Below, piece after piece: positions 1 through 7,834 of a stretch of 64,000 nt of DNA. The notes beneath the pieces are model-generated. The model was not told the origin of the DNA. It searched no databases and saw nothing but the letters and a program-made list of their open reading frames with translations. The position numbers and the translations under genes are program-made. Source of the DNA: Stenotrophomonas nitritireducens. GTDB lineage: Bacteria; Pseudomonadota; Gammaproteobacteria; Xanthomonadales; Xanthomonadaceae. The stretch spans positions 1,791,001-1,855,000 of the forward strand of contig NZ_CP016756.1 of the NCBI RefSeq assembly GCF_001700965.1, written 5' to 3'. The stretch's first letter is position 1. Every line of letters starts with the position of its first letter.

Positions 1-1554
1 CGCACAATCGGCCAGCGCGTATTCCAGCGTCGCCGAACCACCGTGGTGCGGATCCACATCCATGCCCTTGGACGGGAAGGCACGGTCGTAACCGACATAA
101 CCGTTGGCGAGATAACTTGCGTTGCCGGAACGCCCTGCATGGCGCGAGTTGATCGGCGGCATTTCAAAGGCATTGCGGCGCAGTGCGCCCCAGGCTTCCG
201 CCTCGCGGCCCTGCAGCGCACCGAAGCGCCACAGATCAACCATGAACGGCGTTACCGGGTCGCCGGTCATCACATTGGTTTCGAAGTTTGCATAGCCCCA
301 ACGCGGCAACCAGCCGCCCTGTTCGTTGATGGCGAGCAGGCTGCGGCCGATATCGCGGGCAACGTCCGGGCGGGTCAGCGCAAGCCACTGGTTCTGCGTG
401 CGGTAGGTATCCCACAGCGAGAAGTACTCGTAGTAGGTCCAGCCATCGGCGCGATGAATCCCGTCGTCATAACCACGGTAGCGGCCATCGGCATCGCTGC
501 CGGTCATCGGCTGCAACAACGCGTGGTACAGCGCGGTGTACAGCACGCTGCGATCGTCGGCATTCGCGCCTTCCAGCTTGACGCTGGCCAGCTGCTCGCG
601 CCATTGCGCCTGCGACAGCGCGCGCATGTGGTCGAAGCTCAACAGCTTGCCGCCCTGCATGCCATCGCTGCGCAGGTTGTTGCGCGCGCCTTCGGCATCC
701 ACATGCGAGATCGCACTGGTGGCGGTGACGCTGCGGCCATCGGCCAGGTCAAAACTCAACCACGCACCATTGGGCTTGGCCTCGCCTTCCATGCTGTGGC
801 GCGCACCGGGCAGGCCGCCTTCCTCGCCCCAGGTGCCATGCGCCTTGAACGGACGATCGAACTCGATGCGGAACCACGTCGTGTACTGGTGGCCACCGCA
901 GAAACTCTTGGTAACCAACTTGCCTTCCACCGCGCGGTCACCGACCACATCGACGACGCTGCCGATCACCGAATGGCGTTCGTTGGCCTGCGCAACATTG
1001 ACCAGCACCTGGCCTTCGCTGACACCGGCGCTGAAGGTATAGCGCTCGGCGGCGGCGCGGGTGAGCGCGGTGGTTTCCACGTCGATACCGCGGTAGTCGG
1101 TCAGCCGGACCTTGTAGTAGCCGGCCTGCCCGACTTCACCGTCATGGCTGTAGGCCGATGCGTAATTCTTGTGGTCGAAACGCTTGGGGTCCTTGGTATC
1201 GAAATCACCGCCCGGGCCAATGCTGCCGGTCACCGGCAAGACCGACACCTGCCCGCCCTGCTCCCAGCAACCGGCGCCGGAAATGAAGGAATGGCCAAAA
1301 CCACGGATCTTCTCGTCGTCATAGCGCCAACCCGAGTAGTGGCTGCCGATCGGGCTGACCTGGATCAGGCCGAACGGTGCCGATGCGCCCGGGAAGGTGT
1401 TGCCGTCGTCCTTGCTGCCGATGAAGGTGTTGACCTCGCGCTCCAGCGCGGCCGACGGTGCGGCCTGCAGCAAGGGCGCGAAACTCAATGCCAGCAGGCA
1501 GGCGGCCATTGCCGCAGGGCGGCTGAAATGGGCGGTGGACGGCGATCGGCTCAT
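1..1554 (-). CDS. GH92 family alpha-mannosidase, 3' end beyond window
   Basis: Reading the minus strand from an ATG at 1554 gives 518 uninterrupted codons running off the left edge, so the C-terminal part is missing. Residues 1-32 look like a Sec signal peptide ending LLQAA. Then come features typical of glycoside hydrolase family 92: FIGSKDDGNTFPGAS near residue 44, YSGWRYDD near 73, TYYEYFSLWDTYRTQ near 367 and GGWLPRWGYANFETN near 400. GH92 enzymes are calcium-dependent exo-alpha-mannosidases (usually 1,2-, 1,3- or 1,4-linkages) that trim N-glycans or mannan, here probably in the periplasm. The catalytic aspartates of the family lie further C-terminal and cannot be checked. It is divergent from a TonB-dependent receptor and shares an upstream region carrying three LacI-like palindromes, which fits a glycan-scavenging locus. 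Family call is firm; linkage specificity is unknown. Confidence 0.9.
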   Translation of the reverse strand, partial: MSRSPSTAHFSRPAAMAACLLALSFAPLLQAAPSAALEREVNTFIGSKDDGNTFPGASAPFGLIQVSPIGSHYSGWRYDDEKIRGFGHSFISGAGCWEQGGQVSVLPVTGSIGPGGDFDTKDPKRFDHKNYASAYSHDGEVGQAGYYKVRLTDYRGIDVETTALTRAAAERYTFSAGVSEGQVLVNVAQANERHSVIGSVVDVVGDRAVEGKLVTKSFCGGHQYTTWFRIEFDRPFKAHGTWGEEGGLPGARHSMEGEAKPNGAWLSFDLADGRSVTATSAISHVDAEGARNNLRSDGMQGGKLLSFDHMRALSQAQWREQLASVKLEGANADDRSVLYTALYHALLQPMTGSDADGRYRGYDDGIHRADGWTYYEYFSLWDTYRTQNQWLALTRPDVARDIGRSLLAINEQGGWLPRWGYANFETNVMTGDPVTPFMVDLWRFGALQGREAEAWGALRRNAFEMPPINSRHAGRSGNASYLANGYVGYDRAFPSKGMDVDPHHGGSATLEYALADCA

Positions 1555-1858
1555 GTCTTGGATCCTTGGGTCGGTCGTTGCGGCAACGATGTTGGTACGG
1601 CAAAGGTTGGCCCGGACAAGCCGGGCCGCTGATGCCCAGCCCGTCCCGCGAGGGACGGGGGAGAGATGCCAGGCATCAGCAAAACTGCTCAGGCCCCGCC
1701 ATCCGCCGCTGCCGCCGCGATGGCAGCGGCAAGCAAGGCAGAAGCACACATCGCGCGGCCTTCTGAAGCTTCTTTGGCAGCATTTCCAGTGGTTTACAGC
1801 GGCCGCGCAGCCACATCTGCGCAACCATCCCTGCCCCCTGGGAACGCCCCTCTGAAAA

Positions 1859-1873
1859 TTTAGATCGATCCAA
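1859..1873. promoter_or_regulatory. LacI-like operator palindrome 1
   Basis: TTTAGATCGATCCAA is a near-perfect palindrome centred on CG, the architecture of LacI-family operators. It is one of three copies between the GH92 and TonB receptor genes and lies about 305 bases upstream of the GH92 start. The regulator is not encoded in the window. The operator role is inferred. Confidence 0.6.
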
Positions 1874-1974
1874 GTAAAGCACGGTCATTTCCGCGAACGC
1901 ATTCTGCGGCGCAACATCAACTGCCCCGAGCAGACCGACAAGGCCCGTCCCATGCTCGGCAGCAGCATCACCCT

Positions 1975-2246
1975 GTAGCGCCGAGCCATGCTCGGCAGAG
2001 GCTTTCCCGGTTAGGCCCCGCCGAGCGTGGCTCGGCTCTACCCAGGCAAAAGCCTACCCCTCCCCAACCCGTCCGGCCCGAAGGCACAGCCTTCGGTCGT
2101 TCATCAGGCCGCGCGCCAGTGGCGCGCAAGCAGGCCTTCTTCACCCCCTTCGCTACGCGAAAGGGAGGGAGCAAAGCGGTAGTGCCGAGCCATGCTCGGC
2201 AGAGGCTCTCTCGGTAAGGCCCCTGCCGAGCATGGCTCGGCACTAC
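1975..2246. repeat. Two inverted SMAG-type REP pairs with other hairpin DNA between
   Basis: Pairs at 1975-2041 and 2179-2246 each consist of a GTAG-headed hairpin (core GCCGAGCCATGCTCGGC) facing an inverted copy that ends in CTAC. This matches the SMAG REP family of Stenotrophomonas. The DNA between them holds further inverted repeats (for example CGCGCGCCAGTGGCGCGC near 2109) and CT-rich segments resembling those at 27650-27840. A run of CGCCC units follows at 2276-2299. No gene is supported from 1555 to 2528. Confidence 0.85.
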
Positions 2247-2357
2247 CCGTTGCACCTCTGCCCCGCCAACCCCACCGCCCCGCCCCGCCCCGCCCCGCCA
2301 TATTGCGTAGCAACATGCGTCCGCCCCGTGGCTGTGCTAAAAAATGCGCGCCAATCG

Positions 2358-2372
2358 TTTAGATCGATCCAA
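2358..2372. promoter_or_regulatory. LacI-like operator palindrome 2
   Basis: Second copy of TTTAGATCGATCCAA, identical over 15 bases to the site at 1859, about 157 bases upstream of the TonB receptor start. With the copy at 2467 it makes a pair spaced 109 bases centre to centre, suitable for repression at or near the receptor promoter. Role inferred. Confidence 0.65.
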
Positions 2373-2466
2373 ATCGACACCCCCACGATCGCCGGCAGCG
2401 GAAGCCCAGGCATACGCCAAGCAGGTCTTGAGCGGACGCACCACAAGGCCCCGGTTTCACAGGTTT

Positions 2467-2481
2467 TTTAGATCGATACAA
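2467..2481. promoter_or_regulatory. LacI-like operator palindrome 3
   Basis: TTTAGATCGATACAA differs by one base from the other two copies and lies 47 bases before the TonB receptor ATG, where a bound repressor would block transcription initiation or early elongation. Role inferred from symmetry, repetition and position. Confidence 0.65.
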
Positions 2482-2528
2482 GTCAACGTTCCAGCAAACA
2501 ATTCAATCCAGGAGAGGGAGAGAGTGGA

Positions 2529-5500
2529 ATGAAACAGATCAAACCCAAGCAGGGCCGCGACACATTGTCCGCCGCCATTGCCGTGGCCTTGTTGGCCGTG
2601 GCTGCCGTCCCCGGCGCCGCGTTCGCGCAGCAGGCAACTACCACCAGCAGCGCCGATGCCACCACGCTCGACAGCGTCAACGTCACCGGCTACCGCTACG
2701 CCATCGAAAAAAGCCTTGAGCAGAAGCGCGACGCCAATGCCGTGGTCGAGGTGATCACCGCCGAAGACGTGGGCAAGTTCCCCGACAAGAACGTGGCCGA
2801 CGCGCTGCAGCGCGTGCCCGGCGTGATCATCACCCGCGACGGTGGCGAAGGTAAGAACGTCAGCGTGCGCGGCCTGTCCTCGGAGCTGACCCTTACCGAA
2901 TTGAACGGCAATTACGTGGCCACCGCCGAATCCAACGGCGACCCCACCCGCTCGTTCAACTACACGCTGCTGCCGTCGAACATGCTGGGCAGCGCCGAGC
3001 TGTTCAAATCGCCGGAAGCGCGCATCGACGAAGGCGGCATCGGCGGCACGGTGATCCTGCACACGCGCCGCCCGCTGGACATGGAAGCCAACACCGGCTT
3101 CGTCTCCGTTGAAGGCACCTGGGCCGACACCACCAAGAAGACCGACGGCCAGCTTTCCGCCTCGTACTCGTGGCACGACAAGGACGAACGCTTCGGCGTG
3201 TTCGTCGGTTACACCGACCAGAAGCGCACCACCCGCACCATGGGCGCCAGCACTGAAGGCTGGTCCTGGTATGGCCGCGACGAAGGCGGCACCGCGGTTG
3301 ACGTCCACGGCAACCCCTCCGACTTCAATTCCAACTGGTGGGGCGGTACCGGCTTCTACGACCAGAACGGCAAGTACTACACCGGCTTCATGATGCCGAC
3401 CTCGGTGAACCTCGATGTCACGGATGAGGAACGCGAGCGCAAGGGCGGCCAGATAACCCTGCAGTTCAAGCCGCTGGACAACCTCACCCTGACCGCGAAT
3501 TACTTCCGCTTCGACCTGTCGCAGAACTCCCAGACCCACACCATCAAGGTGCCGGAATGGAACATCGCCCGCTATTGGGGCGACGGCAACTGGGCCGGCG
3601 GGCGCCTGCTCGACGGGCTGACCATGGACCCGAGTGGCACCATCGTCACCGGCGCCGATTACAGCAAGCACCCCGGGAAAACGTACTACTGCAAGGAGCC
3701 GACGAAGGAAGAGATCGAGGCGGGCCGGCTGCCCGGCGGCTGGGGCTCGGACGACTGCACCGTGCCGACCCCACAGATCACCGGCAGCTACAACCTCGAA
3801 GAGGCACTGTCGCAGACCGTCGATTTCTCCGCCGAATGGATCGGCGAGTCGGTCGACATCGCCTTCAAGGGCGGGCGCACCTGGGCCGAGGGCGGCCCGT
3901 CGCTGCAGTTCTCGGTGCCGCTCAAGCCGCGCAGCCAGAATACGGACGGCAGCTGGAACCTGGGCAACCTGACCAGCTCCTGGAACCTGACCGGTACGCC
4001 GTCGATGGCGTTCTCGCCGGAACTGATGCAGAACCTGAAGAACGGCATCCTGCAGGTTGACCTCGGCTCCACCGGCTCGTCGTGGACCCGTAATACCAAT
4101 CAGCAGAAGTTCGCCCAGATCGACACCACCTGGCACAACGACTCCGGCTTTCTGGAATCGCTGCAGTTCGGCGTCAAGTACCGTGACGGCGGAATCCACC
4201 GCAGCACCGGCAACAGCTACTGGGCCTGCCCGGGCACCGACCCCAGCGACTACGCCAACCGCTATTGGAACGGCCGCTGCAACGACATCGCCCAGCAGTT
4301 CTCGCCGGACTTCATCTACGGCATGGGCAACCTGGCCGGCGGCATCAATGCAAGCGCGTTCCCGGCCATCAACTACCCGGCCTATATCGCCCATCTGAAC
4401 AAGACCTACGGGCCGATGCAGACCCGCAACGAGGACAACTTCGTCTACAACGTGGACGAAAAAATCTACGCCACCTACCTGCAGGCCAACTTCCGTACCG
4501 AGCGCCTGCGCGGCAACGTCGGCGTGCGCGTGGTCAGCACCCGCCAACACGCTGATTCCACCGACAAGGTCACCTCGTACAACGACTACTTCTACGACGA
4601 CGCCAACGGCAACCCGCTGGCCTGCCAGGCCGGCGCGACAGTACCCGGTGGCGCACCCGCCGATACCTATTGCGGCACCGAAGGCTACTGGCGGCTCTCG
4701 GATGACGAGCAGCGCGTCGAGTCGTTCGCAGTCAGTGGCCTGGACCGCAGCTACACCGACGTGCTGCCCAGCTTCAACCTGGCCTATGACCTGACCGATA
4801 ACCTGCTGCTGCGTGCGGCGGCGTCCAAGGTGATCGCACGCCCGAGCTACAACAACATCGCCGCACCGGGCAGCCTGGAATACTTCAGCCCCGAATACGT
4901 CAACGACCGCCGCCTCACCGGTGGCGCCAGCGAACAGGGCTGGTACGGCTCGGGCAGCAACAAGAATCTGAAAGCCTACAAGGCCACCCAGTACGACATC
5001 GGCGTGGAGTGGTACTTCCAACCCGGCTCGGTGTTGGGCTTGGGCCTGTTCCGCAAGGACGTCAGCAACTTCTTGGTACCGGTGGTGCAGGACGTCACCC
5101 AGAACGTTGGCGGTCAGAGCGTGGTGGTGCAGAACTACTCCACCACGGCCGGTGGTCGTGATGCGGTGTCGCAGGGCCTGGAGTTCTACGCCCAGCACAC
5201 GCTGGATTTCGGCCTGGGCTTCCAGGCGAACTACACCTGGAACGACACCAACGAAGCGGCGATCACCCTGGAAGACGGCACCGAGATCGGCAAGTCACCG
5301 CTGGTTGGCAGCGCCGAGAACCAGGCCAACTTCACCGTGTTCTATGAAGTTGAAAAGCTGCTGCTGCGTGCCTCGTGGAACCGTCGTGGCGAAGTGGTGC
5401 AGGGCCTGGTCAGCGGCCTGAACCTCTACCAGGAGCCCTACCAGCAGATCGATCTGAACGCGGCCTACAACATCACCCCGGCGTTGAGCCTGAGTGCCTC

Positions 5501-5621
5501 GGTGTTGAACCTGACCAAGGAAGAGACGCGCACCCATCTGGGCAACGACACCAAGGCCCGTTTCTACTCCAACGGTTACGCGGGTCGTGTGGTCTATTTC
5601 GGCGTGAACTGGAAGTTCTAA
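2529..5621 (+). CDS. TonB-dependent receptor, glycan-uptake type
   Basis: The 1030-residue protein starts with a signal peptide (cleavage near AFAQQ, residue 34), then a plug domain of about residues 50-185. The plug includes VITAEDVGKFPDKNVADALQ and GVIITRDGGEGKNVSVRGL, typical of the Caulobacter/xanthomonad TonB receptor subfamily. The rest is a large outer-membrane barrel ending in phenylalanine (NWKF), as expected for BAM-assembled proteins. There is no N-terminal STN signalling domain, so it is probably not part of an anti-sigma relay. A GGAGAGGGAGAG tract lies just upstream of the ATG. The receptor is divergent from the GH92 mannosidase and follows two LacI-like palindromes, so the likely ligand is a mannose-containing oligosaccharide or N-glycan. 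The ligand is inferred; the receptor call is firm. Confidence 0.93.
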   Translation: MKQIKPKQGRDTLSAAIAVALLAVAAVPGAAFAQQATTTSSADATTLDSVNVTGYRYAIEKSLEQKRDANAVVEVITAEDVGKFPDKNVADALQRVPGVIITRDGGEGKNVSVRGLSSELTLTELNGNYVATAESNGDPTRSFNYTLLPSNMLGSAELFKSPEARIDEGGIGGTVILHTRRPLDMEANTGFVSVEGTWADTTKKTDGQLSASYSWHDKDERFGVFVGYTDQKRTTRTMGASTEGWSWYGRDEGGTAVDVHGNPSDFNSNWWGGTGFYDQNGKYYTGFMMPTSVNLDVTDEERERKGGQITLQFKPLDNLTLTANYFRFDLSQNSQTHTIKVPEWNIARYWGDGNWAGGRLLDGLTMDPSGTIVTGADYSKHPGKTYYCKEPTKEEIEAGRLPGGWGSDDCTVPTPQITGSYNLEEALSQTVDFSAEWIGESVDIAFKGGRTWAEGGPSLQFSVPLKPRSQNTDGSWNLGNLTSSWNLTGTPSMAFSPELMQNLKNGILQVDLGSTGSSWTRNTNQQKFAQIDTTWHNDSGFLESLQFGVKYRDGGIHRSTGNSYWACPGTDPSDYANRYWNGRCNDIAQQFSPDFIYGMGNLAGGINASAFPAINYPAYIAHLNKTYGPMQTRNEDNFVYNVDEKIYATYLQANFRTERLRGNVGVRVVSTRQHADSTDKVTSYNDYFYDDANGNPLACQAGATVPGGAPADTYCGTEGYWRLSDDEQRVESFAVSGLDRSYTDVLPSFNLAYDLTDNLLLRAAASKVIARPSYNNIAAPGSLEYFSPEYVNDRRLTGGASEQGWYGSGSNKNLKAYKATQYDIGVEWYFQPGSVLGLGLFRKDVSNFLVPVVQDVTQNVGGQSVVVQNYSTTAGGRDAVSQGLEFYAQHTLDFGLGFQANYTWNDTNEAAITLEDGTEIGKSPLVGSAENQANFTVFYEVEKLLLRASWNRRGEVVQGLVSGLNLYQEPYQQIDLNAAYNITPALSLSASVLNLTKEETRTHLGNDTKARFYSNGYAGRVVYFGVNWKF

Positions 5622-5657
5622 GACGGTTGTAACCGTGCCCAGTGCACGGAGGTAGTG

Positions 5658-5692
5658 AAAAGCCGCGCTGGCAACAGCGCGGCTTTTTCTTT
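5658..5692 (+). terminator. Rho-independent terminator after TonB receptor
   Basis: A 13-base stem, AAAAGCCGCGCTG with its complement around a GCAA loop, is followed by TTTTTCTTT. It begins 36 bases after the receptor stop codon. Confidence 0.9.
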
Positions 5693-5697
5693 GCAGC

Positions 5698-6055
5698 AAC
5701 CGCAAGAACCAACGGAAGCCGCTGTCCCTTCTCCCGCTTGCGGGGGAAGGTGCCCGGAGGGTGGATGGGGGCGCTGTTGCTTGTGCTGTTGCTTGTGCTG
5801 TTGCTTGTGTTGTGGCTGTTGCCTGTGCTGTGGCTTGTGCTGTTGCTGTGGCCTTTGCAGCTACCGCAAAGACCGACGGAAGCCGCTGTCCCTTCTCCCG
5901 CTTGCGGGGGAAGGTGCCCGAAGGGCGGATGGGGGCGCTGTTGCAGTTGCTTGTGCTGTTGTTTGTGCTTCTACGGCATTTCCGGGCAAAGAAAGCACAA
6001 GGCAAAGTCAAAAGCTCCCCTCACCCCAACCCCTCTCCCGCAAGCGGGAGAGGGG
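5698..6055. repeat. Direct repeat of hairpin plus TTGCTTGTGCTG array
   Basis: A block starting ACCGCAAGAACCAACGG at 5698 recurs at about 5862. Each copy has the hairpin CTTCTCCCGCTTGCGGGGGAAG followed by a GGATGGGGGCGCTGTTGC segment and a degenerate hexamer array of TTGCTTGTGCTG units. A third related hairpin, CCTCTCCCGCAAGCGGGAGAGG, lies at 6030-6055. Apparent reading frames here are low-complexity alanine/valine/cysteine strings and are not credible genes. Together with the array at 6059 this accounts for the 597 bases between genes. Confidence 0.8.
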
Positions 6056-6058
6056 CTC

Positions 6059-6200
6059 GCATTCCTGTGCTCCCGCATTCCTGCATTCCTGCATTCCCGC
6101 ATTCCCGTATTCCCGCATTCCCGCATTTCCGCATTTCCGCATTTCCGCATTTCCGCATTCCCGCATTCCCGCATTCCCGCATTCCCGCATTCCCGCATTC
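6059..6200. repeat. 8-base tandem array (GCATTCCC/GCATTTCC)n
   Basis: About 17 copies of an 8-base unit, mostly GCATTCCC with a block of four to five GCATTTCC units in the middle. The array ends 18 bases from the 3' end of the glutathione S-transferase gene. It stays open in several minus-strand frames because three 8-base units make eight codons, but nothing supports translation. Confidence 0.9.
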
Positions 6201-6218
6201 AAAAATCTTCGTATCAAC

Positions 6219-6839
6219 TCACGTCAACGCCGTCATGACTCCCTTCCGATACGCAGGCCGCTGCTGCAGCCGTGCATACCACGCCGCCAGATGCGGCAGC
6301 TCCGGGCGTTGGATCGGCATTTCAAACCAGGCGTAAATAAACGACCCCAACGGAATATCGCCCATCGCGAAACGTTCGCCAGACAGCCACGGTTGCTCGG
6401 CCAGCGCCGCGTCAGCGAGCGTCAGCAGCTCACCACAGCGCAGCAGGGCCGCTGCGATGCGCGCCTCATCGCGATCCGCTGGAGCAGTGCGCAGCACGCC
6501 CCAGAACAGATCACGGAACGCCACCGCAAAACTCGACGTGGTCCAATCCATCCACTGCTCGCTGCGTGCACGCTCAACCGGGTCGGCCGGGTACAGCACG
6601 TCCAAGGCATAGCGCGCGCTCAGGTAACGGACGATGGCGTTCGATTCCCAGACCGGCAGGCCCTGATCCTCGATCACCGGCACCAGGCCATTGGGATTCA
6701 TCGCCCGGTATTCGGCGGTCTGCGTGCCGCCAAACGCGCCGCCGACTTCGATGGATTCATACGGCAAACCGATTTCCTCGGCACACCACAGCACCTTGCG
6801 CACATTGCTGGAATTGCGCCGGCCCCAGATCTTCAACAT
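6219..6839 (-). CDS. Glutathione S-transferase family protein
   Basis: The 206-residue protein has a thioredoxin-fold N-terminal domain (residues 1-80) with SSNVRKVLW near residue 10 as the likely glutathione-activating serine region, NPNGLVPVIED with the cis-proline near 50, and ESNAIVRYL near 64. A helical C-terminal domain covers about 88-205. Length and order are standard for cytosolic GSTs of the bacterial beta/theta-like group. These conjugate glutathione to electrophiles or reduce peroxides; the substrate cannot be read from sequence. It lies 16 bases downstream of the NYN-domain gene on the same strand, so the two may be co-transcribed. The 8-base tandem array begins just after the stop codon. 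Confidence 0.88.
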   Translation of the reverse strand: MLKIWGRRNSSNVRKVLWCAEEIGLPYESIEVGGAFGGTQTAEYRAMNPNGLVPVIEDQGLPVWESNAIVRYLSARYALDVLYPADPVERARSEQWMDWTTSSFAVAFRDLFWGVLRTAPADRDEARIAAALLRCGELLTLADAALAEQPWLSGERFAMGDIPLGSFIYAWFEMPIQRPELPHLAAWYARLQQRPAYRKGVMTALT

Positions 6840-6855
6840 TCAGTCACTCCTTCCA

Positions 6856-7707
6856 TCAGGTTTCATCACGTGCGCCCTTGCGCGGCAGCGTGCGTACCGC
6901 CGATGCCTTGCCGGCGCGCTTGACCTCGAACAGGCCGGTCGCAGCAATCAGGTCGCTCAGCTTGCGATAACCATAGTTGCGCGAATCGAACGAGGCACGG
7001 TTGGCAATCTGGTTGCCCACCGCGCTCAGCAGCGCCCAACCCTGCTCGTCGGCCACCGCATCCACCGCGCCACGCAGCAGGTTGAGCAGGCGCGTGTCGC
7101 CGCGCAGCTCGTTGGCACTGCGCGGGGTGATCGGAGCTGCAGGTGACTCCGCCGATTCACTGCCTGTCGGCTCGCTACTTGCCGGTTCACTGCTTGTCGC
7201 TTCGCTACTCGTTGGTTCACTGCTTGCCGGCGCGGTGCTGGCGGCAGGCTCGGCCACTTCCGCCGGTGCATTGCCCAGCGCTTCAAGATAGATGAACTTC
7301 GAGCAGGCGTTGACGAAAGCCAATGGCGTCTTCTGCTCGCCGAAACCATATACCTTCAGGCCATCGGTGAGGATGCGCATCACCAGCGGAGTGAAGTCGG
7401 CATCGCTGGAGACAATGGCAAAACCATCCAGGTTGCGCGCGTACAGCAGGTCCATCGCATCCACCACCATCGCCATGTCCGAGGCATTCTTGCCCTTGGA
7501 ATAGGCGAACTGCTGGATCGGCCGGATCGCGAACTCGTGCAGCACGCTTTCCCAGCCCTTCAGGCGTGGGTTCTTCCAATCACCGTAGGCGCGGCGTACG
7601 TTGGCCACGCCGAACGCGGCCACTTCCACCAGGATGTCGTCGATCTTCGACGACGGTGCGTTATCGGCATCGATCAACAGCGCGATGCGTTTCTCGGGTT
7701 CAGACAC
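6856..7707 (-). CDS. NYN-domain putative RNase with C-terminal LOTUS-like domain
   Basis: A NYN (PIN-like) nuclease domain fills about residues 1-145, with the acidic signatures ALLIDADNAP, KGKNASDMAMVVDAMDLL and IVSSDADFTPLV. These carry the aspartates that bind metal in this fold. A low-complexity linker of five-residue units (SSEPT, SSEAT, SSEPA) follows. The C-terminal region, about residues 200-283, resembles an OST-HTH/LOTUS RNA-binding domain (LLRGAVDAV...YGYRKLSDLI). Bacterial NYN-LOTUS proteins are thought to act on RNA, but their targets are mostly unknown. I chose the GTG at 7707 because a GGAG lies about ten bases upstream and the protein then begins VSEPEKRIALLIDAD. A longer in-frame GTG exists at 7728. 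It is probably co-transcribed with the downstream GST gene. Confidence 0.82.
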   Translation of the reverse strand: MSEPEKRIALLIDADNAPSSKIDDILVEVAAFGVANVRRAYGDWKNPRLKGWESVLHEFAIRPIQQFAYSKGKNASDMAMVVDAMDLLYARNLDGFAIVSSDADFTPLVMRILTDGLKVYGFGEQKTPLAFVNACSKFIYLEALGNAPAEVAEPAASTAPASSEPTSSEATSSEPASSEPTGSESAESPAAPITPRSANELRGDTRLLNLLRGAVDAVADEQGWALLSAVGNQIANRASFDSRNYGYRKLSDLIAATGLFEVKRAGKASAVRTLPRKGARDET

Positions 7708-7834
7708 GGGACGACTCCATGGCGACACGCTGGATGCCAGTATCGGTCATCGCTGTTTCAAAGCACATCAATGCGATGATGCCGGCTGACAACCCGCCCC
7801 CATGGCCGGTTCACCGGCCCCACCGGAGTACGTC

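Noticed and set aside
43..1632. Long plus-strand open frame over the GH92 gene
   Set aside because: It is antisense to a clear GH92 protein; high GC keeps the opposite frame open and the translation has no family features.
5446..5463. AGATCGATCT inside the TonB receptor gene as a fourth operator
   Set aside because: It shares only the GATCGATC core, lacks the TTT/CAA flanks and lies within coding sequence.
5698..6200. Possible CRISPR array
   Set aside because: Units are 8 bases or degenerate hexamers without unique spacers, and no cas gene is present.
5971..6217. Minus-strand ORFs made of RECGNAGM repeats
   Set aside because: Produced by the 8-base tandem array, which stays open in more than one frame; no ribosome-binding site or homology.
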